Part shown: positions 20,696 through 33,249 of the stretch, one piece after another
How positions within the stretch are numbered: position 1 is the stretch's first letter
Layout: each line of letters opens with the position of its first letter
Assembly (NCBI RefSeq): GCF_026151205.1
Contig: NC_087078.1
Location: 2,187,675-2,251,674 of the forward strand
Length of the DNA: 64,000 nt
Direction of reading: 5' to 3'
DNA from: Bolinopsis microptera
Lineage: Eukaryota > Ctenophora > Tentaculata > Lobata > Bolinopsidae
The notes under the pieces: generated by a model
Database searches by the model: none
Seen by the model: only the letters and a program-made list of their open reading frames with translations
Told to the model about the DNA's origin: nothing
Translations under genes and position numbers: made by a program

Positions 20696-23600
20696 TCAAG
20701 GGTTTTGGAGAAGGTTGATCTTGTTGTTGAGTTCCTGAATCAGGGGATCATCTTTGGTGTACACTCCAGTGTTCAGTAACGAGTTTCGTTCTTCTATCAG
20801 CCTGCCTAGCTGCAGGTTATTGGGTGTTATTAACCAGAGAGCTGTTATGAGGCTCAAAATAGCCAATCAGTGAACTGTTAACAGATCACATGATCAGAAT
20901 CACATGATCAGAATTAATCATCACCTATAGACAGCATGAGAGTACGCCCTGCCATCTCGAAGTGATAATAATAATTAAATTTTTCGCAGATTGGCAATTG
21001 ATCGGTGTAGTTGGTGTTGTACACACTGCACTGATAATGATATCACGTTGAACGTGTAATGTAAATATAGTGTGGATATATGCGAATATATATTCTAAAT
21101 AACTGATAAGATCACATGACTAAAGATAGCATGACGAAAATAGCTCAAAATAACCAATTAGTGAACTGTAATAATTTGTCTACGATTTAAAACACAAATT
21201 AAACTGTTTGTCTCGTATTTTAGGTTTTGAGAGCCATTCAAAATTTGGAAACAAGTCTTGCTGCACCCTGTAAAAACGTGACTCAAAATAACCTAAATAG
21301 CTCAAAATAACCAAACAGAGATATGTTTAACTAACCGCGATCTTATCTTGAGGTAGAGTTTTATCTGTACTCTCTTTTTGTGGTACGATAATATGATCCC
21401 TCATCTTGTTTATCTCCCCCTTCAGATTCTCAACATCTTCTCCCAGTCTGTTGTTATCTTTCAACTGAGGGTTTCACAGTGATCATTTCTTTTCGTGGAC
21501 AAGCCGGAATATTGTAGACAAATTGTATCTCAACTTATTTATGGCAATGACTTTCGAAATATCTATTTAAACCATTTTATCGACTATACTTCTTGAGTGA
21601 ACCACCCTCTCTCAGTTTGCACATACCTTCTGGTCCTCTAACTCTCTCAGTTTGCACATACCTTCTGATCCTCTAACTCTCTCAGTTTGCACATACCTTC
21701 TGATCCTCTAACTCTCTCAGTTTGCACATACCTTCTGATCCTCTAACTCTCTCAGTTTGCACATACCTTCTGGTCCTCTAACTCTCTCAGTTTGCACATA
21801 CCTTCTGGTCCTCTAACTCTCTCAGTTTGCACATACCTTCTGGTCCTCTAACTCTCTCAGTTTGCACATACCTTCTGATCCTCTAACTCTCTCAGTTTGC
21901 ACATACCTTCTCGTCCTCTAACTCTCTCAGTTTGCACATACCTTCTCGTCCTCTAACTCTCTCAGTTTGCACATACCTTCTGGTCCTCTAACTCTCTCAG
22001 TTTGCACATACCTTCTGGTCCTCTAACTCTCTCAGTTTGCACATACCTTCTGGTCCTCTAACTCTCTCAGTTTGCACATACCTTCTGGTCCTCTAACCCT
22101 CTCAGTTTGCACATACCTTCTGGTCCTCTAACTCTCTCAGTTTGCACATACCTTCTGGTCCTCTAATGAGAGATATCGAAGTCTGGCGTGTTCCATCAGA
22201 CTTTGCTCGTGATGTAGTCGTCTTTTAGCGTCCTGCTGCGCTCGCTCTCTCACTGGTGGAGAAGGGTGGGTGTGAGTAAGAAGTTAATTAAAAACATATG
22301 ATGTATTAAATTTCCACTATTACAAGTCTTGGTAGTTATAATTGATTGACTAATTGTAATTAATGAGTTAGGGGTCGTTCACATATTACGTAATCAGCCG
22401 AGGGGGGAGGGGGGGTTTCCAAATGCTTACGGTTGATTACGGGGGGGGGGGGGGGGTTTCGGCCGTTGATTACGTAATCAAAATTTTCTTTTTTACCCTC
22501 TAGAATAATAACAATTTGGCAATATTTTAATTCAAATTCCACTCAATTTCACTCTGATAGTGATAAAATTTAGAAATTGATCGAATATCCGGCTATAATA
22601 GTAAGTAGTTTAGAAGGTGCAGTGCTTGGCCGGATATCATAACAATGATTTCGGCTCATCATGATAGCATAATCAGGGTTGCATGAAACGTAGAGAAAAG
22701 TGTTTTCTAGGAAAAAAGTCAAGTGGGGCGGGGGGGGGGTCAGGCCATGATTACGTAATATTGCTGTCAGGAGGGGGGGGGGGTTGGGTCTTGATAACGG
22801 TTGATTACGGAAGGGGGGAGGGGGGTAAAAATTGCTAAAATATTGATTACGTAATATGTGAACGACCCCTAACTCTAAAGGTACACGAACCGTTGATGAG
22901 CTCTTTGAGAGCTTTGGTCCAACTCTCTTTGTAGTGCAGCTTAGCTTTTTCTAGAGACGTTATCTTCCTGTCCATTTCATCCTGCGATAATAAAGTTAGC
23001 AAACTCTTGTAGCAAAATATAGCAATTATAACATTATAACGTTTTCAGTGAAGATGTTAAAAAGAAATGTTTAAAAAACTATAAAAAGTCTGACCTTCTC
23101 CATTTTGAGTATCTCTAACTGAGCCTGTATTTTAGTAGAAGGTGCAGTGAGTTGAGCCTCTCTAGCCGCGACTAGTTCTGCTGTTCTTTTCTCTAGCCGA
23201 GCCTCTGCTTCCTCTACCTGAGATGAAACTGTTTCAGGGGGGGGGGGTCCACGTTAAACTGTTTCAGTGTCAAGGACTCAAAAATAATTTAAATCTTATT
23301 TAGAACATGCGCATCTCAGTAGATAGTTTTGATAAGAAAGTAAATAGAAGTTCATAAGCTATCGTCGATTTCACCGATCTTTAAAATCATTCAAAGCTAT
23401 GAATATAGCGGATAAAATTTTGAACATTATGCAAGAGCCACTTCACAAATAGGAAATGTGTGATTGCCAAACAACTAAAATCCCTGTTCTGTCTCTAACC
23501 TGTGCTCTAAGATCCATGTTCTGACTCTAACCTGTGCTCTAAAATCCTTGTTCTGTCTCTAACCTGTGCTCTAAAATCCCTGTTCTGTCTCTAACCTGTG

Positions 23601-26600
23601 CTCTAAAATCCTTGTTCTGACTCTAACCTGTGCTCTAAAATCCCTGTTCTGTCTCTAACATGTGCTCTAAAATCCCTGTTCTGTCTCTAACCTGTGCTCT
23701 AAAATCCCTGTTCTGTCTCTAACCTGTGCTCTAAAATCCTTGTTCTGTCTCTAACCTGTGCTCTAAGATCCCTGTTCTGTCTCTAACCTGTGCTCTAAAA
23801 TCCCTGTTCTGTCTCTAACCTGTGCTCTAAAATCCTTGTTCTGACTCTAACCTGTGCTCTAAAATCCCTGTTCTGTCTCTAACCTGTGCTCTAAAATCCT
23901 TGTTTTGACTCTAACCTGTGCTCTAAAATCCCTGTTCTGTCTCTAACCTGTGCTCTAAGATCCCTGTTCTGTCTCTAACCTGTGCTCTAAAATCCTTGTT
24001 CTGACTCTAACCTGTGCTCTAAAATCCCTGTTCAGTCTCTAACCTGTGCTCTAAGATCCCTGTTCTGTCTCTAACCTGTGCTCTAAAATCCCTGTTCTGT
24101 CTCTAACCTGTGCTCTAAAATCCCTGTTCTGACTCTAACCTGTACTCTAAAATCCTTGTTCTGACTCTAACCTGTGCTCTAAAATCCTTGTTCTGACTCT
24201 AACCTGTGCTCTAAAATCCCTGTTCTGTCTCTAACCTGTGCTCTAAAATCCCTGTTCTGTCTCTAACCTGTGCTCTAAAATCCCTGTTCTGACTCTAACC
24301 TGTACTCTAAAATCCTTGTTCTGACTCTAACCTGTGCTCTAAAATCCTTGTTCTGACTCTAACCTGTGCTCTAAAATCCCTGTTCTGTCTCTAACCTGTG
24401 CTCTAAGATCCCTGTTCTGTCTCTAACCTGTGCTCTAAGATCCCTGTTCTGTCTCTAACCTGTACTCTAAGATCCCTGTTCTGTCTCTAACCTGTACTCT
24501 AAGATCCCTGTTCTGTCTCTAACCTGTGCTCTAAGATCCCTGTTCTGACTCTAACCTGTACTCTAAAATCCTTGTTCTGACTCTAACCTGTACTCTAAAA
24601 TCCTTGTTCTGACTCTAACCTGTGCTCTAAAATCCTTGTTCTGACTCTAACCTGTGCTCTAAAATCCCTGTTCTGTCTCTAACCTGTGCTCTAAAATCCC
24701 TGTTCTGTCTCTAACCTGTGCTCTAAAATCCCTGTTCTGACTCTAACCTGTACTCTAAAATCCTTGTTCTGTCTCTAACCTGTGCTCTAAAATCCTTGTT
24801 CTGACTCTAACCTGTGCTCTAAAATCCCTGTTCTGTCTCTAACCTGTGCTCTAAGATCCCTGTTCTGTCTCTAACCTGTGCTCTAAGATCCCTGTTCTGT
24901 CTCTAACCTGTACTCTAAGATCCCTGTTCTGACTCTAACCTGTACTCTAAGATCCCTGTTCTGTCTCTAACCTGTGCTCTAAGATCCCTGTTCTGCTTGT
25001 CTAGAGCAGCTAGTTTCTGTTTCTGTAGACTGAGTTTGTGCTCGAATTCCTCCTCAACTCTGCGACTAGTCTCTCTGATATCACTTGTTAAACGTGTCCT
25101 CTCACGTGCCATATCTTCTTGTGATAACACTAACTGATGAAAAAAAGGTAATTTATTATCGTCTTTAATCAGAGAATCGCGATTAAATTTTAACAGAAAT
25201 GTATTTTGATGCTAGTTCCTGGCCACGGAAATGTAACATTTTTAAAACTCTTTACGAATTCTCAACATGGTAGATAGTGACTCGCGCTGAAATAGCAGAA
25301 CAACCATTTCGCACTTCACCTTCCGTTCCTGTTCCAAAAGTTGGTTTTCTCTCAGTTCCAGATCTTTTAGCGCTATCTTCATCTTCCCCTTTAGTTTGTT
25401 GTATTCTGATACTTGTCTTCTTGCTTCCTCCTCGCGCTCTGGGCGGAACAGTGTGAACGGAATTTAATTTCAAATGTAAAGCCAGATATTTTTAAATTAA
25501 ATTAATGTTTTTTCAGAGGACCGAGCATTTTTCCCTTTTTGTCAGGTGTTAAGTTTGTGCGAAAAAATTGAATTCTCCTCACCAATTTCCTTTTTTTTCC
25601 ACTCTGCAGTTATCTGTTTCATTCTCGTCTCCCCTTTCAGCTCCAGATCTAAAGAAAACAAGTTAACAGGGGATACCATATTGTACTGATATTTACTTTT
25701 ACTTTTAGCTAAATTTTGGGTGCTATATTAAGACGCAATGAAAGTATCGGACCACGATGCATGGGGACTTGCCACACCGTGGCAACATTAAAATATATTG
25801 ACTCTGATACATCGTTTCCTGTTAGTGTTAATATAAAACTCCGTCACAAATTGAACTGGGATCTGGCAATATAACTTCTGAAATCAATTGTAATCGCTAT
25901 GATACGGTAAAAACATTTTCCATGATACCATAACCAGCAGGAGATTATATTTATTATATTCCTTTTAAAGTAATAAAAAATAACTTTGAAGTTTGAACCC
26001 TGAGGCTATTGACTTATAGAGCTGCATACCTTTGATGAATTTCTCCTGTTCCATTTCTTTCCACAACTCTAACTCTAAAGCAACTTTGTAAGTTTCCTGC
26101 TGTCTTTCTGGTATATCTTCCGAACTTACTTCGCGCTTAGAGTGACAAATAATTATTAATAAATTTAATGCACCACAAAATGCGGCAAATTCGGTTGGGA
26201 AATGTTTATCGAAAAACAATAGTGAATGCATAATGCGAAAATTCGCGTCACATGAAAGTCGGCGCGCGTTACGTAAACCAACACAATTCAGTTTATCACA
26301 GCAGGGACTTAGGACAATTTCCGCGCAATTCTATTTTAATTGCGATCTTTAAATTTGAAACCGACCCTTTTTTCTTCAAAAAAACACAATCTGCTTCTTT
26401 AAATTAATCTAACCTGTCTAGAATTTGGTTCAGCTCTGAGAGTTTTGGAATTTGGTTCAGCTCTGAGAGGTTTGGAATTTGGTTCAGCTCTGAGAGGTTT
26501 AGAATTTGGTTCAGCTCTGAGAGGTTTAGAATTTGGTTTATTTCCAACGGGTTGATGAGTCATACCCTTATCTTCAAGATAACCCGTTATCTGCACCTCC

Positions 26601-29600
26601 CCGATAACCTTCTCGTCTGATTTTGATATTATCTTCCCTGACATCTGTTGCAATCCTCCCTAAAACCACGAATTTTACTGAGTACGTACTACCGTTTTAG
26701 GTTAAAGAATGTCTAACACGAGTCAAAGATGATAATAAGGACACAGATTATGACTTTTGAGTGCTTATGATACGTCAAGAGGAGTCAAAACAGAAAATAG
26801 TGTACCTTTAGAAGCTGAGCTAATAGTACAACTGATGTTCCCTCTAAATCTTCTCCTTCATTCGTTTTACTCCAGAATTGTAAAACAAGTGGCACTCTGA
26901 AATAACACTCTTGTTATCCTATAATGTAATGATGTTATCACAGTGCAAAGTATCTTATCGATCAATCGCTGTAACTTTGTGTAAGTTAAACATTATGATT
27001 ATCTGAATCATCTAAGCAAATATTAAATTAAAAAAGAAAGGATTTATCAAGACGGCGAAAACACAAAATAGCTGTTTCATAATATATAATTCTTTCAGTT
27101 CTCACTCCATTTCACAGAAAATTTAAAAACCAATGACCCAATAACATTTTAAATCCACTAACTTTGTGAACTGCTGGACCACACTTTCTGTATCAGCTGT
27201 AAAGGAATATTCACAAGCAGTAGGTGGAAGTGGGGTGGAATCTCCTGCTATGAAGTGTACTACTGAAGTAGAGTGAGGGGCTGTTGTACCGAAATATGGG
27301 TAAACGTATCTGATATACCTCTTACCACTGGGCACTGAAACAGAAAGTGTTTAATGTTGAAGTGAACTAGAATGTGTTTAATGTTGAAGTGAAACAGAAA
27401 GTGTTTAATGTTGAAGTGAAACAGAATGTGTTTAATGTTTCAGTGAAACAGAGAGTATTTAATGTTGAAGTGAAACAGAATGTGTTTAATTTTTAAGTGA
27501 AACAGAGAGTGTAAAATCCGGATTGGAGTATTATTTATGAGTCGCATTGTTGTAATGTATTCCGTGTAAAATTATCTTTATCCCGGTTGTTGCGACAAGT
27601 AAACAGAGAGTGTTTAATGTTGAAGTGAAACAGAGAGTGTTTAATGTTGAAGTGAAACAGAGAGTGTTTGAAGTGAAACAGAGTGTTTAATGTGAGAACA
27701 GAGAGTGTTTAATGTTGAAGTGAAACAGAGAGTGTTTAATGTTGAAGTGAAACAGAGAGTGTTTAATGTTGAAGTGAAACAGAGAGTGTTTAATGTTGAA
27801 GTGAAACAGAAGTGTTTAATGTTGAAGTGAAACAGAGAGTGTTTAATGTTGAAGTGAAACAGAATGTGTTTAATGTTGAAGTGAAACAGAGAGTGTTTAA
27901 TGTTGAAGTGAAACAGAGAGTGTTTAATGTTGAAGTGAAACAGAATGTGTTTAATGTTTAAGTGAAACAGTTAATGTGATACAGAAAACCTATTTGATGA
28001 CCTTTGCGTATTGAAACAGAATCTGTGTTCAATATTGCAGGGACTAGGACTTTTAACCAATCAAAATTGAAAATGTGTTATTGACCTTTTCAGAAATCAA
28101 AAATTGATTTAAGATTCTATTATCTTTAAATTTATAGTTTATTTCAAAGCACAAAATGGGTACAAATCTTCTTGAACTCAACACTTACTTATCTTAGCGT
28201 TAGCTAATCGTATGTTACATAACCACATTTTACTTTCTCCTGAAGAATCGTGGTATTAGGTGGATCAACACTAATTAATTGATTTAACATATATTAATCG
28301 TACAATTTCACAAATCAATCATCAGTGTTAACAACTACTAATCTGCACTTTTGAAATAAATCGCTCGATGCTTCTTTATAAAAGGAATTACAGTTAAAAC
28401 AATTACCAACACAAGGCGGCTATCAGGCAACACAAGGCAACACAAGGCAACACAAGGCAACACAAGGCAACACAAGGCAACATGTAAGGCAACACAAAGC
28501 AACACAAGGTAGCACAAGGCAACACAAAGCAACACAAGGCAACACAAGGCAACACAAGGCAACACAAGGCAACACAAGGCAACACAAGGCAACACAAGGC
28601 AACACAAGGCAACATGTAAGGCAACACAAAGCAACACAAGGCAACACAAGGCAACACAAGGTGGCTATCAGGCAACGAGAAGGAGTCGAATAAATCTAAA
28701 GAAGTATATTTAAACGACGACACCCTTAAAAGTAGCGATTACAACAACAAACTTGAATATACGGAGCAGAGATTTACTTATAGTGCTCCAAAAAATAAGA
28801 GGCACAGAAAAATGATACGGTACAAACCGCTACAGCTCAAATGTTAAGACGGACACTGGGGTAAATTCTTTTGACTACTAGCAAAATCCCAGAGGTAAAG
28901 GCTCCATAAAATGTGCAACAGTAAATCTGTTGTTCAGCTGCATGTTTAATGTTGGAGGAGCCCTAAAGACTGTCCTCTGGCTGGATACTTCCAGTCATTC
29001 ACCAAGCAACACTAGAAGCCGGTACTGCAACTAAAATACATCGCAAGTACATCGCATTGTTTTAGAGAAAACCTGTTAGTTCTGGTTTATTTCCTGTCAG
29101 GAACTAAAGTTCGACGCAGGAATTTACACAACAAACAAGACAAAATAATAATAGACATTAGGCAAAAACAAAATTTGATTTAAAGGATCGACAAAAATAA
29201 ATCAGGCAGCATCATACACCTAACTGAAATCGAAAGTAGTGAAACTAACTACTAAGGTGAAACAAAAAGTGTTTAAAATTGAAACAGAATGTATCATACC
29301 TTGTGTGACCCTCACCCCAGGATAAGAAGCTACAGGAGAGCGAGGAGGAGAAGGAGAGAGAAGAGAAAGAGGGGGAGAAGATGCACGCATCTCAGCGTCA
29401 AGTTGTTCTGTAGATGGTGCTAACATCTCGTCAGTATCATCTAACAAGCGAGGCGCAGGAGCCGGAGGGGGAGGCTGGGTGAGGGGTCTCTCTTCGCGTA
29501 GTGTGAAGTGCACCTCTACACTTGGTCTATCCTCTCCCATCACGTCTCCCTGATAATAAACGTGTGTCTCATTTGGGGATGTAAATGGGGCTTTTTGGAC

Positions 29601-32600
29601 TACTTGATCATCCTTATTAGCCACCAAAAGCTAAATTACCGACCCCCTTCAAAGTAGTAAAATGCTAGGGTTCAAGCGGTCCCGGAATTGACCTTAACCG
29701 AAATAATTATAAGTTTTTTAGTGCAGCAATCGTGTGGATTGGTGTTAACTAGCTAGAGCAAATCACCGAACAAACCACAGATTATATAAGATTATAAAAT
29801 ATGACACTAACCAGTGCAGGATGCTGGAGATACAGACAAGCATGTAGAGAGTTCACACTCTCAGTATCTTCAGCAGCAGTGAGCAGCTTGGTAAAGGGCA
29901 TGTTCACTACACCCACCACTTCTGGTCCTGAATATTGGGGTTCGTTAGGAACGGTAAGACAGTGCAGTGGTGTCAACAATATGTCGTGCTGTTCTGTATA
30001 AAATCATAAATCTTACAGAAGCAGAGGATGATTTAAGGATTTCTGTTGATCTAAAATTATCTATTGAATCACGCTATTAAAAATGATTGCAATTAAATAA
30101 ATGTGCGCGAGTGTGTGGGTGATTTTATGTGCAATTTATTCCTGAAAAATGCTAATTAATTGCAGATTATAAATTACCTTGACATAGTTGAAGGGAGACA
30201 TCTTTAACAGAGGCAAGGTACTTGTAAACATTTTCGAGAGAACCACGCAACTTCACACTCACCCTCTCGATGGGAAAGTCTGGCTTTACAGCGTTAACAA
30301 AAGAAGAGTTTGTTATGATGTTATCCAACAGATTAAATCTGAAATAATGGTTATTAGTTAACAATGTGCATAAATACCCTAAATACCATAAATACCTGAA
30401 ATAAATACCTAGTTTGAATTTAATTCAAGTATCTATTAAGCCTTAAATATCAGCAAAATCATATTTGATTTCCTGGAATCACCACTTGAATGAAGTTTTA
30501 AACCTGAAAGAAAAAGCGGCCGGCTTGGTGCTGTCAATAAGTCTGATGAGATTAGAGGCTGCAATGATAGTGAGGGAGAGATTGTAAAGAGGGTCAGAGT
30601 TAGAGGGCTCTCCGACTTGGTAACACCCTGCTGCTTCGTCTAGTGAAACAAACAGTTTCTTGGGGACAACTTCTGCCTCCTAGAGGGATTTGCTTTATTT
30701 TATTGGTTTAAAAGACAATGAAACATATATCTCATCGCACTTAAAACTAATTTACAATTTTTTTTTAAGTGTGACAGCAGCAGAACAATGAAAACTAAAC
30801 TAGAATGACGATAATTAATAAAATTAAATAGTTACCGGTTGCATTTCTCCATCAGGATCTTCAGTTGAGAGCATCAGTCTAACTTGGGGTTTGTGAGTTT
30901 TGTATTTGTTGCGAGAAAGTGGGTACCACTTGTATTCCCCACCTTGGTTTGAGATGGAACGCAGGTCCAGCATGATGTGGCCCACCTCCTCTGTATTGGT
31001 ACCCGTCTTGGCTTGAAACTGATTGTGTTATTTGTTGAGTATCTTGTCGTGTTTGAAGTCGAAAATCTGTGCAATATTTCAGATAATTGAAAATGCATGT
31101 TACATCCTATTTCAAACGAAAACTTATATCAATAGTACACATTGGAAGTGCCCAAAACACAGTATACATAGGGTCAAATATTATAAACTTTTAAATGGTG
31201 ATAAGGTAGATGAAACAAGTGATGAATATAGTTTGGGTTTACATTTGTTGGATCATGGTTTTAGACAAAGGGAAGATTTTAACAAAATTTTTAATGTGTC
31301 AATTATTGATAATTCTAGTCCTAAAACTTTGGATGTTCGTGAACATAAATATATTCAACTACTCAAGACTTTAAAACCTTTGGGAATTAACACTATAAAT
31401 CCTTTTGGCCTTCCATTACTCCTAACATCTTAATTTATACTTTATAACCGTTTTAAGAGTGTTCAGATTTTTAAAGGAATTTTGGGTTTTACTAACTTTT
31501 TACAATTTCTAGGGCTTATGTCACTGAAGATGACGCCTTGCAACATGTTTGACGATAGCCTGTAGATTGATAGTTTGATCTCAGTATTTACAACAATTCA
31601 TCTAGTTTGATTGATTCAAAGGGAAACAAATTCCTCTGAAACACAGTATAAAACATACATTCTTGACCACTGCATCTGTTCGACTAAGACCCTACAGTCA
31701 CCCTAATCCTTAATTTAAAGCAACGATCTAAGACGAAAGCTATGTTTTAAAAAGCTAATACTGCTTGTAAATGAGTATAATAAAGTTAATATATATATAT
31801 ATATATATTATATAATAACTTTAGTGACCAAGTAGAACGTAAACAAGCACGTTATAACAGAGAGCTTATTCTTGGGCTGCATGGCAGTGGTTGGAAACCT
31901 CAGCTTTTTATGGTAGAGGTTGGGTGTAGAGGCTTCTGGCATCATACCTTACCAGCCCTACTAAACTACTTTGGTGTTACAAAGAGAGTAAAGAAAGCAG
32001 TGTTCCAAGAGGCGGCTTTGGTTGCTCTCAGATGTTCCTATGCAATCTGGTTAGCAAGAGAAATCAAGAAGTGGAGTCCCTGCTACAACATCGCACAAAG
32101 ACCCACTGTTCTACCATCAACTGAGTGAGCTGAGTGTTGGGCCCTTAAAACATTGTTTAAAGCCACACCTGGAATCTCAAGTACCAGGATCAGAAATGGA
32201 AGCTAAGCAGATACATAGATGGAGTTGCTATCGAAAGATATAGAACTCAGGTATCCAACATCGTACATTTGATTATATTGTAGTATTTTCTAATTTATGT
32301 AAACTACAGTTCTATCATATACACAGTGTAACTCACGGTAAGTTTCAAGGGAGTCCGTTGCAACCTGTGTTGGTGAAGAGTTTTGCGTGTGAGTTCCCAA
32401 GCAAGTTCGGTGTTGAAGTACGGAGATGAAACATGGGAGACGGGATCACTGTTCAGGACTTCATTTGCAAACTTACAAGTTACTTGGAGTTCTGACTTTG
32501 GCTTTGACGGAAATTGTTTACCTGGATATGTCAAAAAATATAATTGCCATTTTTGCCATTAATAGTGAAAAACATTGCTTCTTAATTGCTCTATCATTTT

Positions 32601-33246
32601 GAGCTACGAATGACAATTCTTGCATAGCTGTACTGCTGAAACATTTTTAAGCAAATTGGGATTGCATAGATTCTGATCCAATAAGGCTGCTTTATTACTC
32701 AGATAGCATGTATATTGTATTTATAATTTGTAAATACCTTATATATCGGTCATAACCCATTAATTTTTGTGTGTGTCCCTATTAGCCTAAGCAGCAAAAG
32801 AGTAATAAAATAAATTCTTTTAACATACTCTGTTCTGCCAATCAGTTCTGACTGTTGATATTCTTTAAATTTGATTTTTGTATCTCAAAAATGATGTAAA
32901 GTTTTTAATATAACATAGAATTAAAGCTATTTCCGTACAGCCTAAGTATGCTCTTTTGAAAAACTATGAACATGCTAGCTTTCTTTATTTTGTTAGTGGG
33001 CCGACATCTTGGGTTGTACTGGACCTAACAAGTTTATTATCGGATGTCTACTTATATTTATTATGATATCATTATTCATTGTAATGGCAATAAAATTTAA
33101 ATTTTGTTTTACTTAAATTTTTTTTTACTTAATTGTCTTATATTACAGCAGAAATTCGAATTTTCGAATAGCTCAAGAAAAGTAAAATTAAACAAATCAT
33201 TGAAAAGCTTACCTTCTAAAACAGTAACTACTACGAGGACTGACAT
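20696..33246 (-). CDS. CEP120: Centrosomal protein CEP120, 19 exons
   Basis: Exons (complement): 33213-33246, 32337-32521, 30836-31018, 30504-30679, 30178-30338, 29812-29993, 29300-29630, 27163-27334, 26806-26896, 26414-26659, 26030-26135, 25583-25648, 25320-25438, 24972-25133, 23095-23217, 22891-22981, 22152-22252, 21336-21464, 20696-20809. All join in phase with GT-AG borders to about 923 residues (the human protein has 986). The N-terminal C2 domain holds [13 protein letters not shown] and [20 protein letters not shown]; a second C2-like domain holds YPYFGTTAP and [10 protein letters not shown]; the coiled-coil C-terminus holds [43 protein letters not shown] and [14 protein letters not shown], all in family order. 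CEP120 promotes centriole elongation and cilium assembly. Several introns hold minisatellites and transposon pieces. Confidence 0.93.
21600..22165 (-). repeat. 35-bp minisatellite, ~16 copies, each with a CEP120 exon-17 5' splice site
   Basis: Read on the - strand, the unit is an exon tail GAGGACCAGAAG followed by GTATGTGCAAACTGAGAGAG. The copy next to the exon is the splice junction itself (exon end at 22152). Units differ mainly at one position (GGTC, GATC or CGTC). The array fills the start of intron 17. Confidence 0.85.
22366..22877. mobile_element. MITE, ~30-bp perfect terminal inverted repeats, G-run-rich
   Basis: The left end GAGTTAGGGGTCGTTCACAT plus ATTACGTAAT is matched by its reverse complement at 22848-22877. 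The interior (~450 bp) carries runs of 9-15 G and internal GATTACGTAAT motifs. It lies inside CEP120 intron 16. There is no transposase; the superfamily is left open. Confidence 0.75.
23486..24971 (-). repeat. 32-bp minisatellite, ~46 copies, each with the CEP120 exon-14 5' splice site
   Basis: On the - strand the unit is GTTAGAGACAGAACAGGGAT followed by CTTAGAGCACAG, and the next GTTAGAG follows directly. The exon 14 end at 24972 (AGAACAGGGATCTTAGAGCACAG, split here as exon text) is the same sequence, so the array is a tandem copy of the exon edge plus donor. Variation is at few sites (ATCC/ATCT, GTGC/GTAC, TCTC/ACTC). Confidence 0.88.
25727..25880 (+). repeat. Dispersed repeat, copy 1 of 2
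   Basis: It shares AAGACGCAATGAAA, GGGGACTTGCCAC, GGCAACATTAAAATATAT and CATCGTTTCCTGTTAGT with 50263-50405, same orientation. It lies in a CEP120 intron. Family unknown. Confidence 0.7.
26414..26530 (-). repeat. 27-bp coding repeat in CEP120 exon 10 (PNSKPLRAE x4 plus partial)
   Basis: The exon encodes [11 protein letters not shown] and then PNSKPLRAE or PNSKTLRAE units in frame. The period is a multiple of three, so the frame is preserved. It sits in the linker after the second C2-like domain. Confidence 0.85.
27336..27975 (-). repeat. ~27-bp minisatellite flanking the CEP120 exon-8 3' splice site
   Basis: The unit is AGTGTTTAATGTTGAAGTGAA plus ACAGAG on the + strand, about 20 copies with two interruptions (27510-27600, 27665-27700). 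On the - strand the copy beside exon 8 ends CTTTCTGTTTCAG, the real acceptor; the other copies read CTGTTTCAC and lack the AG. Confidence 0.8.
28423..28675. repeat. 10-bp tandem repeat (AGGCAACACA)n, ~25 copies
   Basis: A simple tandem array in CEP120 intron 7, with TGTAAGGC and GGTGGCTATC variants at its ends. Long Leu/Cys/Val frames on the - strand are by-products. Confidence 0.9.
31023..31433 (+). pseudogene. Retroelement fragment, C-terminal region (Penelope/GIY-YIG-like?)
   Basis: An open frame with [36 protein letters not shown] and [18 protein letters not shown] resembles the end of retroelement polyproteins in which a tail follows a GIY-YIG-type endonuclease. There is no catalytic core in view. 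It lies antisense in CEP120 intron 2. Family placement is tentative. Confidence 0.4.
31910..32128 (+). pseudogene. LINE ORF2 C-terminal fragment
   Basis: [20 protein letters not shown] and [16 protein letters not shown] resemble the extreme C-terminus of LINE reverse transcriptases in which a VEVG-RGF motif follows the thumb. It is truncated on both sides and lies antisense in CEP120 intron 2. Confidence 0.5.
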
Positions 33247-33249
33247 AGT

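Noticed and set aside
23486-24971. CRISPR-like array of 32-bp repeats
   Set aside because: Units abut directly with no unique spacers, and the unit equals an exon-intron junction of CEP120 in an animal genome.
28338-28723. Leu/Cys/Val-rich membrane-like frames on the - strand
   Set aside because: Translation of a 10-bp simple repeat in three frames; no start context or family.
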